Assembly (NCBI GenBank): GCA_036898135.1
Contig: CM072516.1
Span: forward strand, 26,182,062 to 26,246,061
From: Oncomelania hupensis
Taxonomy: Eukaryota; Mollusca; Gastropoda; Littorinimorpha; Pomatiopsidae
Length of the DNA: 64,000 nt
Reading direction: 5' to 3'
Positions 43,468 to 53,814 of this stretch are shown in pieces. Each line of letters starts with the position of its first letter. Within the stretch, counting starts at the first letter, position 1. Position numbers and translations under genes: made by a program. The notes under the pieces are model-generated. The model worked only from the letters and a program-made list of their open reading frames with translations. It did not search any database and was not told the DNA's origin.

Positions 43468-43715
43468 CCATACTGATGACCCAGGTTCGAATCCAGTGGT
43501 GGGCAAAATATAAGTGGACATTGTCCACTGTCCGTCTGAGCTGCATGCTTGCTCTGGTGGCTCAGTTGTGTTTTAGGTACCTGCCCCTCTGGATTGCAAT
43601 AGTTATCCCGGGCTGCCGTATCGCGCCTGTCTGTCTCTATGAGTCTCTGTCAGTCTGCCTGTCTCTCCACACACACACTTCAATGACTTCAATGCTCAGT
43701 CATTCATTTGCAATG
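43468..43715 (+). mobile_element. SINE S2, body part after LTR insertion
   Basis: It resumes at CCATACTGATGACCCAGG with the B box GGTTCGAATCCAG, then GTGGACATTGTCCACTGTCC and TTGCTCTGGTGGCTCAG, parallel to 24945-25090. The 3' end is diverged. Confidence 0.8.
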
Positions 43716-43746
43716 TCTTTCTTTTTTTTCTTTTCTGTTCTCATCT

Positions 43747-43786
43747 ATTACATTACATTACATGGTTATTGCTTTATGTCCAGCGG
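43747..43786 (-). mobile_element. Retroposon A 3' terminal scrap
   Basis: CATTACATTACATGGTTATT GCTTTATGTCCAGCGG is the antisense of the family's CTGGACCTAAAGCAATAATC end plus tail. Only about 40 bp are present, an extremely 5'-truncated insertion. Confidence 0.8.
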
Positions 43787-44142
43787 TGTTCTCATATATG
43801 AAAACAAACATGTATGTATAGTTTAATTATTTTTTGCTGCTATCAATGATATCACTTATATTGCTTATTTCAAAACTTATCCTGTACAATAACATTCAAG
43901 ACAATCTTATTCTGACAAGTAATCACATGTGTGAGTTTTGAACTTTCTGCACTGAGTTGAAAAACAAACCCAATTTTTACCAAAAAAATGACCCTAATTT
44001 ACTGTTGTCTTGCTAATAAAGCAAATAAATCAACATTAAAAAGTGATTTGCACGCGAAAGGCTTGCATTTTCTGAGTTCAGTTCAACAATCGGCGCTTTT
44101 TTGGGGGGTATAAATGGCAGCGCTTTTGCTGCTTTTCTAACC
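43787..44142. other. Left flank of the Tc1 transposase
   Basis: AT-rich. I looked for terminal inverted repeats here and in 45174-45300 and could not pair them convincingly. Confidence 0.5.
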
Positions 44143-45173
44143 ATGCCCCCAAGGCGACGATTGACTGATGTGGGTAGAGGCAGAGCTATTGCATGGCTTC
44201 AGGAAGGAGTGGGGGTGAGAGAAGTTGGCAGGCGGCTGGGAGTGTCCCACTCCGTTGTCCAAAGGCTGCGGGGGAGCGCTTTAACAGCACTGGAAGCGTC
44301 CAAGAACCAAGAAGGTCCGGACGCCCCCGCGTTACCACTGCAAGACAAGACTATTTCATCACCCTGTCAGCTCTGAGAATGAGGTCCGCTACAGCAAACA
44401 CCATCAGAAGACAGCTTCACGCAGCCAGCAATGTTAACGTCAGCGACCAGACAATTCGCAACCGTCTACACGAGGCAAACCTGCGATCAAGACGACCAGC
44501 AGTACGGCCTTTGCTCACCCCAGCTCACCGTGCAGCGCGTTTGGCCTGGGCTCGGTGTCATTTGGTGTGGACTAGGCAACATTGGTCAAGTGTGCTCTTT
44601 ACAGACGAGTCTCGGTTCTCCTTGTCTTTCAACGACCGTCGAGTGAATGTTTGGAGGCGTCCACGGGAGCGCGTTGCTGATGCGACGGTGCGCGAGCATG
44701 ACCGCTTTGGTGGTGGATCTGTCATGATGTGGGGTGGCTTCGCATTAAACTTCAGAACACCCCTGCTCCAAATTCATGGCAACTTAAACGGTATTGGCTA
44801 CAGGGATGACGTTCTACAACCTAGTGTTCTCCCAGCTCTGCGGACCATTGGGGAAGGTGCCATACTTCAGGACGATAATGCCAGACCCCACCAAGCGCAT
44901 ATCGTCAATGACTTCCTGCAGCAACAGCACGTCATAAGGATGGATTGGCCGGCTCGATCACCCGATTTGAACCCCATAGAACATCTGTGGGATGTCTTGG
45001 GTCGACAGACACGGGCAAACCTCCCTCCAGGAGCTAACCTTGAAGTTCTGGCCCAAGTTCTCCAGCAAGAGTGGTTGGCCATCCCAGGAAACATCCTCCA
45101 TAATCTGATACGGTCCATGAGACAACGATGCCAAGACTGCATTGATGCAAACGGTGGCCACACCCGATACTAA
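44143..45173 (+). pseudogene. Tc1/mariner transposase (DD34E), one frameshift
   Basis: The ATG at 44143 opens MPPRRRLTDVGRGRAIAWLQ and a helix-turn-helix (VREVGRRLGVSHSVVQRLR). In the G run at about 44269-44273 the frame shifts, and the rest continues from ERFNSTGSVQEP to a stop at 45171. The second half has GRPRVTTARQ, the HTH_Tc3-like block, the DDE domain with FTDESRF, LQDDNARPHQ and SPDLNPIEHLWD; 34 residues separate the second D from E. The joined length would be about 343 residues, normal for the family. Apart from the one indel in the G run the protein looks complete, so inactivation is recent. The enzyme would cut and paste the element at TA sites. Confidence 0.93.
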
Positions 45174-45635
45174 CTCTATAGATTTTTGGTTTCTAAAGTT
45201 TTGATTTTGTAAATGAAGGGTATGTCCAGTTAAATTGAATTTACTCGAATTTTAAGCGACTGATGTCTCAAATCTTTTTTGTTATTGATGCAGAAATGAT
45301 TGCAAGAAAGAGGGGGAGAGAGAGAGAGATAGACAGACAGACACAGATATATAGAGACAGACAAAAAGCGAGTCAGACAGACTGAGGATAATGCTACCAA
45401 GATTAAAAATGTTTCGAAGTAATCAGTGAAACGGGTTGTTGTTGTTGTTTTGTGTTTTTTAAAATTTTCATTGTTTATATATTTTTTTCTTTATTTTCGC
45501 GAACCGTTTGAATGTCTTTCTTGTCTTTTGGCTTACTTTCGCATTAAATAAGTACTGCAGATGAGATGGTGTTGGGAACATAGGTGGCACTTCTGTTATA
45601 TTGTAATGGGTTTTTACTTTATAGCGACAATTATG
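45174..45635. other. Right flank of the Tc1 transposase
   Basis: It contains a short GAGA/GACA patch at 45310-45365. No TIR recognised. Confidence 0.5.
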
Positions 45636-45639
45636 ACGA

Positions 45640-45900
45640 CGATTTATGATGGTGATGCTAATAACGAAGGTGATGATGATGATAATGATGATGATGAAAT
45701 ATGTGATTATGATGATGATGGTAAAAGGATTGTGTAGGATGATGATGATGAAGATGATCGTGATGATTAAGAAGAGGACGAGTTACTATAACTATGATGA
45801 TGACGATGGCTATGATGACGATGGTGATGATGATGACGACGACAACGATGATGATGATGACGGTGATGATGATAATGACGACGATGATGATGATGAAGGC
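45640..45900. repeat. Imperfect (GAT)n-rich tract
   Basis: GATGATGATG with GACGAC and GATGACGGT variants over 260 bp. Asp- and Met-rich frames are artefacts. Confidence 0.92.
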
Positions 45901-46708
<808 letters not shown>

Positions 46709-46718
46709 AGGAGACTAA

Positions 46719-46756
<38 letters not shown>

Positions 46757-47648
46757 GCTTTAGGTCCAGCGGACTCTTCCGAGCCAAATCAGGACCGGAC
46801 AACCCCCGATCCGCATAAAAGATCTGCCGAAACAACCCCAGTGGGAAATTTGAACGCCCTCCACCGGCCAGTCACTTTACAATAAAGACATCAGTGCTTC
46901 AGATTGTTTTCAGACATCATGGGCCCAATGACCCATGGCCATGCAAAATGATGGGTCAATTTAGAAAAAGATGGGTCATTGACAATCGAAGGTATTCCTA
47001 TCGTATGTTCACCTAGTCCTTCTTGATTTTTTTGACGCGCCAGGCTGGCGCATTCACGTTGACTGTTACGCGCCATTCTGATAAAATATGCGCCAATGGC
47101 GCGGGCGCGCCAACAATCTGAAGCACTGAGACATCCCACGCAGGGGACGGCTGAGGCTTTACCCCAACTACTCAAACCCCCGGTTACAAAAACAAAATAG
47201 AATACAAACATCATTATAAACTACCAACAAAACACATACATATAAAATGCCTACATTGCTAAATAATACAATCATAGGAAGCCCCAGTGACCACCCGGCA
47301 GAAAGCGTCCAACACTCCCAAGCTGATCCAACAGACCTCATACACAAACAAGGAGTCTTGTCCAGGAAGAGTTTTCAAGAAAAAAGGTAGGTCATTGATC
47401 TAGCGAAGAAGAAGATAGTATAGCAGAGTGATAGGACAGAGCAGGAATGGGAAAGAGTAAATGAGGAAGACAGCGACAGTGGGAATTTAAAGCACTAAAT
47501 TTCCATAAAGTGGGGATACTATTTATACTGAAAACCCCCGGCACTCCAACGGGGGTACTGTTGCCGCAGTGAATCTGTCTTGCCTACAAAGGAAAGACAG
47601 GTTTTCAACTGGGGCTTTCACTTTTCCCTTTATAGGAGGAGACGAAAT
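46709..47648 (-). mobile_element. Retroposon A, full-length copy with nested element
   Basis: Minus-strand copy. The 5' end is CCTATAAAGGGAAAAGTGAA (47636 downwards) and the 3' end is CTGGACCTAAAGCAACAATC, followed by a CAAT tail (46721-46752 on the plus strand as ATTG). Flanks AGGAGACTAAAT (46709-46720) and AGGAGACGAAAT (47637-47648) form a 12-bp target duplication with one mismatch. Without the 237-bp insert at 46892 and its duplicated hexamer, the element is about 675 bp. This copy defines the true 5' end of the family, shared with the copy at 63823. Confidence 0.88.
46892..47128. mobile_element. Nested 237-bp TIR element (non-autonomous)
   Basis: Perfect 17-bp termini CAGTGCTTCAGATTGTT and AACAATCTGAAGCACTG lie inside retroposon A. 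The hexamer AGACAT is present on both sides (46886-46891 and 47129-47134), but only once in uninterrupted copies (AATAAAGACATCCCACG). The interior has GC-rich GCGCCA blocks and ATGGGTCA repeats. CAG...CTG ends resemble hAT-type termini, but 6-bp duplication is not the usual 8, so the superfamily is left open. Confidence 0.9.
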
Positions 47649-47817
47649 AGGTCTACTACTACTTCAAATTGTGTTCCGAAAGCTACTAATATTTTATCTG
47701 TCCCGGATAGAGCGCTACAATGTACTTAAAACACTCCCATGCATTACAAGCTCACATCTATGCACTAAAAACGCAAACGAGCACTCCCATGTACTTAAAA
47801 AAAGTGGGGTTGTGAAA

Positions 47818-47823
47818 AAAAGT

Positions 47824-47854
<31 letters not shown>

Positions 47855-47865
47855 GGGGGGGGGGG
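47818..47865. repeat. (TG)n followed by long G run
   Basis: About nine TG units, then about 28 consecutive G residues, directly left of the solo LTR. Confidence 0.95.
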
Positions 47866-47870
47866 CGCTA

Positions 47871-48458
47871 TGTTACGTTTTCGACGCGCACGATGGTACG
47901 TGTGAGACGCGGACGATAGATCCGATCGTTTTATTTTGCAAAGCATTCAGTAACAGAGTGTATTTACCTTTGATTTGATTTTGCATTGTTGTTAGAAGAA
48001 GCTTGTTATAATGTTAATAATTTTCGTTGGTCGATATTATTGGAGAATCTTCTAGGGTTGCTTGTTTACCATCGATCGAAGCATCTAGATAGATCCAATA
48101 GAAGCTGAGAGATTCTTTTATGATGAAGAAAGTTGTATGACGTAAGACAGTGATGACGAAGTTTATTTTGATTGGTTGTAATGCGCGTCACGCTGGAACG
48201 TTCTAACGTTATCTCGAGTATAGAGAAAAACTATATAATTGATGCACTGTGTAAAAAAAGTGGAGAGAGAAAGTGGAAAAAGCGAATGTATGCAGTTGTT
48301 GATGTACGCTGAATAAAGTTGGAAAACTTCATACGATGACTCCTGCCTTGTTGCTGAGTGAACAGGTTGTGTGGATAAACGAATCCAAGTTACACTTATC
48401 AGGATTCAAGCATTGGGGCTGAATAAACTACTGATAAAAACCAACAACGAGGGTAACC
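47871..48458 (+). mobile_element. Solo LTR (family L), 588 bp
   Basis: It starts TGTTAC at 47871 and ends GTAACC at 48458 (last base differs from the CA of other copies). CGCTA duplicates flank it at 47866-47870 and 48459-48463. It has ACTATATAATTG as TATA region and GCTGAATAAAGTTGG as polyadenylation signal, 60-70 bp apart, consistent with promoter and R/U5 positions of an LTR. Confidence 0.92.
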
Positions 48459-48463
48459 CGCTA

Positions 48464-49268
48464 GCTAAAAGCCCCATTTAGTGCATAAAAATGCAAGTTT
48501 AGCGCCCCATTTCTCCATGACACGTCCACATACACCCGTACACACACATACACGCACACACACACATGCACACAAGCACGGTAACACCCACACTGACACA
48601 CACTCACTCACACAAATACTTTATAGATCTGAAGGCTGCTGTAAGTGAAAAAGAGAAACGATTCTATACAAAGTATGTACAGTATGTGTGTTTTGTGTTA
48701 GAGGTGAGTGGAATATGTGGTTGTATGTGTGTGTGTGTAGTGTGTTGTGTGTGCGTGCGTGAGATATAGAGAGAGGGGAGGGGGAGAGGGAGTGGGAAAA
48801 GGGGAGGTAATTTGACTAGAGAGTAAACATGCTCTTGCACGTGAAGAGATAGGCATACATACTGTGGAGGTAGCGAAGGGGGTGAAGAGTAGATGGGTCG
48901 GGAATGTGAAGGATATCAGTGTAGTTGAAAAGGGGTAGGTAAAAAGGACGTTACCTCGGTGTTGAAAGAAACCAAACTGAATTATCCACAGACAAAACAG
49001 GAGAGAAAAAGTGTGTTAGTAGGCTGCGCTTTTGTTCCAAATAAATAAGCGCCACATTCTCAGACTCTGGGGGATTCTGCGCGTCTGTCTTGGAATCGAC
49101 CCGGGTTTGATTCCTTGCACACAAATGGCTTGTAGAGATTACCTCCCCTTTCCCCCCTCCCCCCCCCTCTCCTTCGTCACAGAAATACACGCTGTGTACT
49201 TAATTTTTCTAGACCGAGGTGGGGAGTCTGGAGGAGGGTAGGGGGTGGGGAGAGAAAGAGGGAAGGAG

Positions 49269-49270
<2 letters not shown>
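48464..49270. other. Gene-free stretch
   Basis: CA repeats lie around 48530-48620 and TG repeats at 48725-48760; the rest is unrecognised. Confidence 0.5.

Positions 49271-49272
<2 letters not shown>

Positions 49273-49318
<46 letters not shown>
49273..49318. repeat. (GA)n microsatellite
   Basis: About 23 GA units. Confidence 0.94.
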
Positions 49319-49322
<4 letters not shown>

Positions 49323-49327
49323 TTTAG

Positions 49328-49925
49328 TAGAAGAAGAAGAAGAAGAAAGAAAAGAATACAATTTATGATAATAACGAAGTAAAAGAAAGAGGAAAAAGTG
49401 CAGGAGTATTAAAAGAAGATAATGAGGCTACAGTGAATGAGAAACATATGATAATGATGATGATGATCATGATGATGATGGAGAAAAAGAAGAAGAAAAA
49501 GAGGAACAAGAAGAAGAACAAGAACTAGAAGAACAAGAACAAAAAGAACAAGAAGAACAAGAACAAGATTTTGGAGGTGTAGGAGCTTGTTCTTTCGAAG
49601 AAGAAGAAGAAGAAGAAGAAGAAGAAGAAGAAGAAGAAGAAGAAGAAGAAGAAGAAGAAGAAGAAGAAGAAGGAGTAGAAGAAGACGGAGAAGAAGAAGA
49701 CGGAGAAGAAGAAGAAGAAGAAGAAGACGGAGAAGAAGAAGAATATGGAGGCGTAGGAGCTTGTTCTTTCGAAGAAGAAGAAGAAGAAGAAGAAGAAGAA
49801 GAAGAAGAAGAAGAAGAAGAAGAAGAAGAAGAAGAAGAAGAATTTGGAGGTGTAGGAGCTTGTTCTTTCGAAGAAGAAAAAGAAGACTAAGAAGAAGAAG
49901 AATTTGGAGGCTTAGAAACTTTTTA
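49328..49925. repeat. (GAA)n tract with recurring 28-bp spacer
   Basis: GAA/GAACAA repeats are punctuated by GGAGGTGTAGGAGCTTGTTC TTTCGAAG at 49573, 49747 and 49846, and a diverged GGAGGCTTAGAAACTTTTTA at 49906. The intervals are 174, 99 and 60 bp, so spacer plus variable GAA array was duplicated as a unit. Confidence 0.93.
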
Positions 49926-50487
49926 TTTCAATTTTTTCACCACTTTTTCCATCTTTCCGTGTAACTTTTCTCAGTTCCCTTATTTCAGTGTGGGATAGTG
50001 GAATTAAAAGTAAAATCTGAGCTTGGTTCGGGTGCTATTCAAAGGGTGCGTTTTCGATTACTCGCATTTCAGTGCCAATTACCATGCCTGTCATGTCGAC
50101 GCTGATCTTCTTTGGGTAGCCTACTTTTGCCCTAATTTATCTCTGTTTTACCTTACACGTATAACGTACATTTTTTTCCCCTCTGGTATTGTGTGTTACA
50201 TTACAAGTTTAACCTAGGCCTACTTTTTCCCTCTTATATTTTGTTATATTACAAGTGTAAACCACTTTTTACCCTCTGATTTGTGTGTTACATTACACAT
50301 GCAACCTACTTTTATCCCTCAGATTTTGTTGTAACAGTGTGACCTACTTTTCCCTCTGAATTTGGTGTTACATTACAAATGTAACCACCTTTTTCCTGTG
50401 ACTTATGTGTTGCATTACAAGTATAACATACTTTTGAACTTGTTTTGTAAACTACTGTTTGCCCTGATATTTCCTTTGAAATTTACT
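49926..50487. repeat. Diverged tandem repeat with TTACATTACAA
   Basis: From about 50140 to 50460 a unit of about 60 bp recurs: CCTACTTTT..CCCTCTGATTTTGTGTTACATTACAA, with variation. At least five diverged units are visible. Related phrases recur at 50860-50930 after the SINE. Confidence 0.7.
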
Positions 50488-50790
50488 CCTTCGGATGAGA
50501 GTATAAACCGAGGTCTAGTCTGTGTCGCATACATTCCATCATAACGGACTTTAAAGAACCTGACGCTCATGTCCTAGACGGGTGAGTGCCGGTGACAAGA
50601 ACACACCCAGCATGCACCAAGGTCCTTCTCCCCAATCCCTGGCTGCCCAGGATTGTGCTTAGTTGTCCGGGCGTCAGACCATGCGCCCAAAGGCTGCGGG
50701 TGGGCGTCTCGGGCGGCTTGAGTTAGATCCTGTATCGGCCAGCGCCTTGAGCAGCTCTTGAGCTGGAAAAAGCGCTATATAAGAACGATT
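50488..50790 (+). mobile_element. SINE family S3, headless copy
   Basis: It starts CTCCTTCGGATGAGAGTATA, the same internal point as the copy at 5450. It contains GCGCCCAAAGGCTGCGGGTG and CAGCGCCTTGAGCAGCTCTT and ends AAAAAGCGCTATATAAGAAC, then AAATAAAAA-type sequence. It is inserted within the TTACATTACAA repeat array. Confidence 0.88.
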
Positions 50791-51762
50791 AAATAAAAAA
50801 TAAAAATAAAATAAATTACAAATAGAGGTCTGCCCATTTTCGAAGTAATCTAAACTTTCACGTGTAATTTTACTGTTGCCGGAATCCTTTGTATAACATT
50901 ACAACTTTACAAGTGCAAACTTCTGTTTGCCATAAAACCCTGATGTTTTCTACTACTACAAACATTACTACTACTACTATCAATACTACTACTTCTACAT
51001 TCATTGTATATACATTACAATTGTACCCTCCTTATTTTACTTATGATTTACATGGCTGGATGTCGCCTTGTATGCATGTAGGTCTACACCTGACTTTCAA
51101 AATAATCTCACAACTCGTAGGGTTCTCTGTAAGGACGTCATGACTTCCGTTTGGTTTTTTGACAAACATTTGACTCGACTTTTGTCATCGCGAAGATAGA
51201 ATTGTTGTAAAATTCTGTGACATTGTGATGTTCTTAGATTTTTACAAATCGAATCGAGCTTTCTTTTGCAAGTATAGCCAGCAATGGCCACGTGCCTACA
51301 GGATGACCATGCGCCCAATTCGGCGTCTCAGGCCTGTAGCGTAGTCCATCAGTCCTTGTAATGGGGTCAACTCAAAACGACTACGTGTGGATGTGTCCTG
51401 ATCTATATGCGATGCATGTATAGCTTCTTGGTCATTTAAACTGTGTTCTTCTAGCGGAAGTATATAATGCCACCAAAAACGATAAATAAGTAAATAAATA
51501 AATAAAAAAGAAAAAATATTTTTTTTTAAATTGTAAAAGCAACACAAAGTTTCTAGCAACATCTGATGTAGTTTATAAACGTCATAATCACATCGATAAC
51601 CTGATCGCAGTAGCCTCCTTCTCATTCTCATCATTATCATCCTCGTCCTCATCTTCTTCTTTTTCTTCTCTTCTTCTTCAGCAACCTCAACGAGAGATAA
51701 GCAACCCACATTTTGTTCATATAAAACAGTAACACCGAAAACATATACAACCTCTGTACTTC

Positions 51763-51764
<2 letters not shown>
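50791..51764. other. Gene-free stretch
   Basis: Continues the TTACA-type repeats to about 51030, then unrecognised sequence. Minus-strand frame at 51296-51709 has no recognisable domain. Confidence 0.45.
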
Positions 51765-51844
<80 letters not shown>

Positions 51845-52028
51845 ATTATTGTTGTTGTTGTTGTTATTATTACTGCTACTATTACTACTACTGCTGCTAT
51901 TACTACTACTACTACTAGGCTTCCTACTACTACTACATCACTCTTTCTTCTTCTTCTTCTTCTTCTTCTTCTTCTTCTTCTTCTTCTTCTTCTTCTTCTT
52001 CTTCTTCTTCTTCTTCATTATCATCAAG

Positions 52029-52094
<66 letters not shown>

Positions 52095-52108
52095 GTCGTC
52101 GTCTTCTT
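51765..52108. repeat. Compound ATT/TTG/CTA/TTC/ATC microsatellite
   Basis: ATT units (51765-51848), TTG, ACTACT variants, about 24 TTC units (51942-52016) and about 24 ATC units (52026-52094), ending in GTC/TTC. Confidence 0.96.
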
Positions 52109-52553
52109 CTTCGTCTTCGCCTTCGTGGGGCCGTTAGTATCCAGTGTACCTTGACACCAATGACTGTATGTAGGAATGAGGATACCGCGTTTCCGCTTTG
52201 TCGCTGAATGATTATAATGGCTTGGTGCCAGAAGAAACAGGGCAGAGCCAACATTATACTTTCCCACATGCATCCCCACCTTAGACACCCTCGCGAGACC
52301 TCGGATTGTCAGGGTGTGTGCCAGTTTCTGGGTGGTGGAAGCGCTGAAATGTACATATAACTCAGTGGGTGGAAGACAATGACTTGTCAGCCTAACCCCC
52401 ACGTTACATTGATTCACGTTACATTGATTGACATTCCATGTTAATCTACATCAATTTAAGGTTTGGTAGTGCGCGGTTTGTCCCTTGCTAATGACTATGC
52501 CTATATGGAAGAAGACTTCATTCATCCCGTCCTTGCGTAGGTCACAGGCAATT
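52109..52553. other. Unrecognised sequence
   Basis: No gene. ACGTTACATTGATTCACGTT followed by ACATTGATTGACATT at 52402-52430 is a short tandem motif. Confidence 0.5.
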
Positions 52554-52646
52554 GTATCTCTCTGAATAGCGTTCTTCTCATTCTCTCTGCTTATTTTATC
52601 CCTCCCTGTTAGCTAAGACAGAGAGTGACGCTATTCACAGAGATAC
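52554..52646. repeat. Imperfect inverted repeat
   Basis: GTATCTCTCTGAATAGCG (52554) pairs with CGCTATTCACAGAGATAC (ending 52646), and an inner AGAGAG/CTCTCT segment extends the arms to about 35 bp. MITE-like foldback. Confidence 0.75.
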
Positions 52647-52993
52647 TAGAGGCCTAGGCCTAGTGCTCATTTACTGTACTCCTTAATTATGGTCTCAAAG
52701 AAGAGAGATAGAGAGGGGGGGAGGGAAAAGGGAGAGGGGAAGAAATACAATAATGTTTATGTGAGGTGAAGGGAATGGCGGATGGAGCAGTTTATGTTCA
52801 TGTTTATGTGTGTGGCGCTCGCACGCCTGTGCTTTTGCGCATGTGTGCGTGCGTGCCAGTGTGTTTGTGTATGTTTATACATGTGTGTGTGTGTGTGTGT
52901 GCGTGTGTGTGTTTGGATAGGGCCAAGGTCTTGTCAGGAACATTTCTTCAAGTAGACATCTTCTTGAAGTTCTTTTTCTCATTACTGTTGATG

Positions 52994-53118
<125 letters not shown>

Positions 53119-53122
53119 TGTG

Positions 53123-53814
53123 GTGGTTTTAACTAGAGTAACCAATCTTCAACTGAACCAGTCTCGCTGTCAGTGAATTGTGTCCTTTTTCCTGTCCTAC
53201 CAAACAGCGATTACACGTACCTGTCAACATATTTGCTCACTGACAGGGTTTGTTCCGATACGGCGATAGACATGTTTTCGCCATAATATCTCATTCACGG
53301 CCCTTTTAGTCCAGTCCCAGTAATGAAATAAATAGCCAAATAAGCAACTAATTCCTATAAAAATGCTATGCAGTAAAAAATATTCTTTAAGCAATGAGGA
53401 AATACCTATAAAAAGTCCCAGTAAAAAAAGGGGGTCTGAAACATGATTTTTGGTGCTTATGTTTTTTCACACTTCAAAACGTCAAAGGGAGATTACTTGA
53501 AATAAACATTTAATTCAAAACCATATCATGTTGCATGTCAAATGAAAGCTCTTAACATATACAGTCCGAAAATCTGTTTCAACGCTTTCTGTGTCAGTTT
53601 TAGTTCTGACTGTGGATTAAAATTTAATTAACATAGGGGTATAAATGCGAAATTCCGATTATCTTAAAAATCTTGATCTCGATTGTAAAAGTCGACTTCT
53701 ATTTAATTCACAAGAGAAAAAAGATTAGTTAAAAGGAAGACACACGAAATAAAGAAAAACAGAAAAACCCAGGAAATTGATTAGTTTTCCAGTAGAGTAT
53801 AGAAGTGGTCTACC
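53123..53814. other. AT-rich gene-free stretch
   Basis: No recognised gene or repeat up to the stop codon of the Cys-rich pseudogene. Confidence 0.5.

Noticed and set aside
43787..45300. Terminal inverted repeats of the Tc1 element
   Set aside because: I could not pair flanking sequences convincingly, so element ends are not called.
49587..49964. Arg-rich frame of about 125 codons
   Set aside because: It is a translation of the GAA array; no unique coding sequence.
51296..51709. 137-codon minus-strand frame
   Set aside because: Part is simple-sequence Glu/Lys/Met/Arg; the rest has no recognisable domain.
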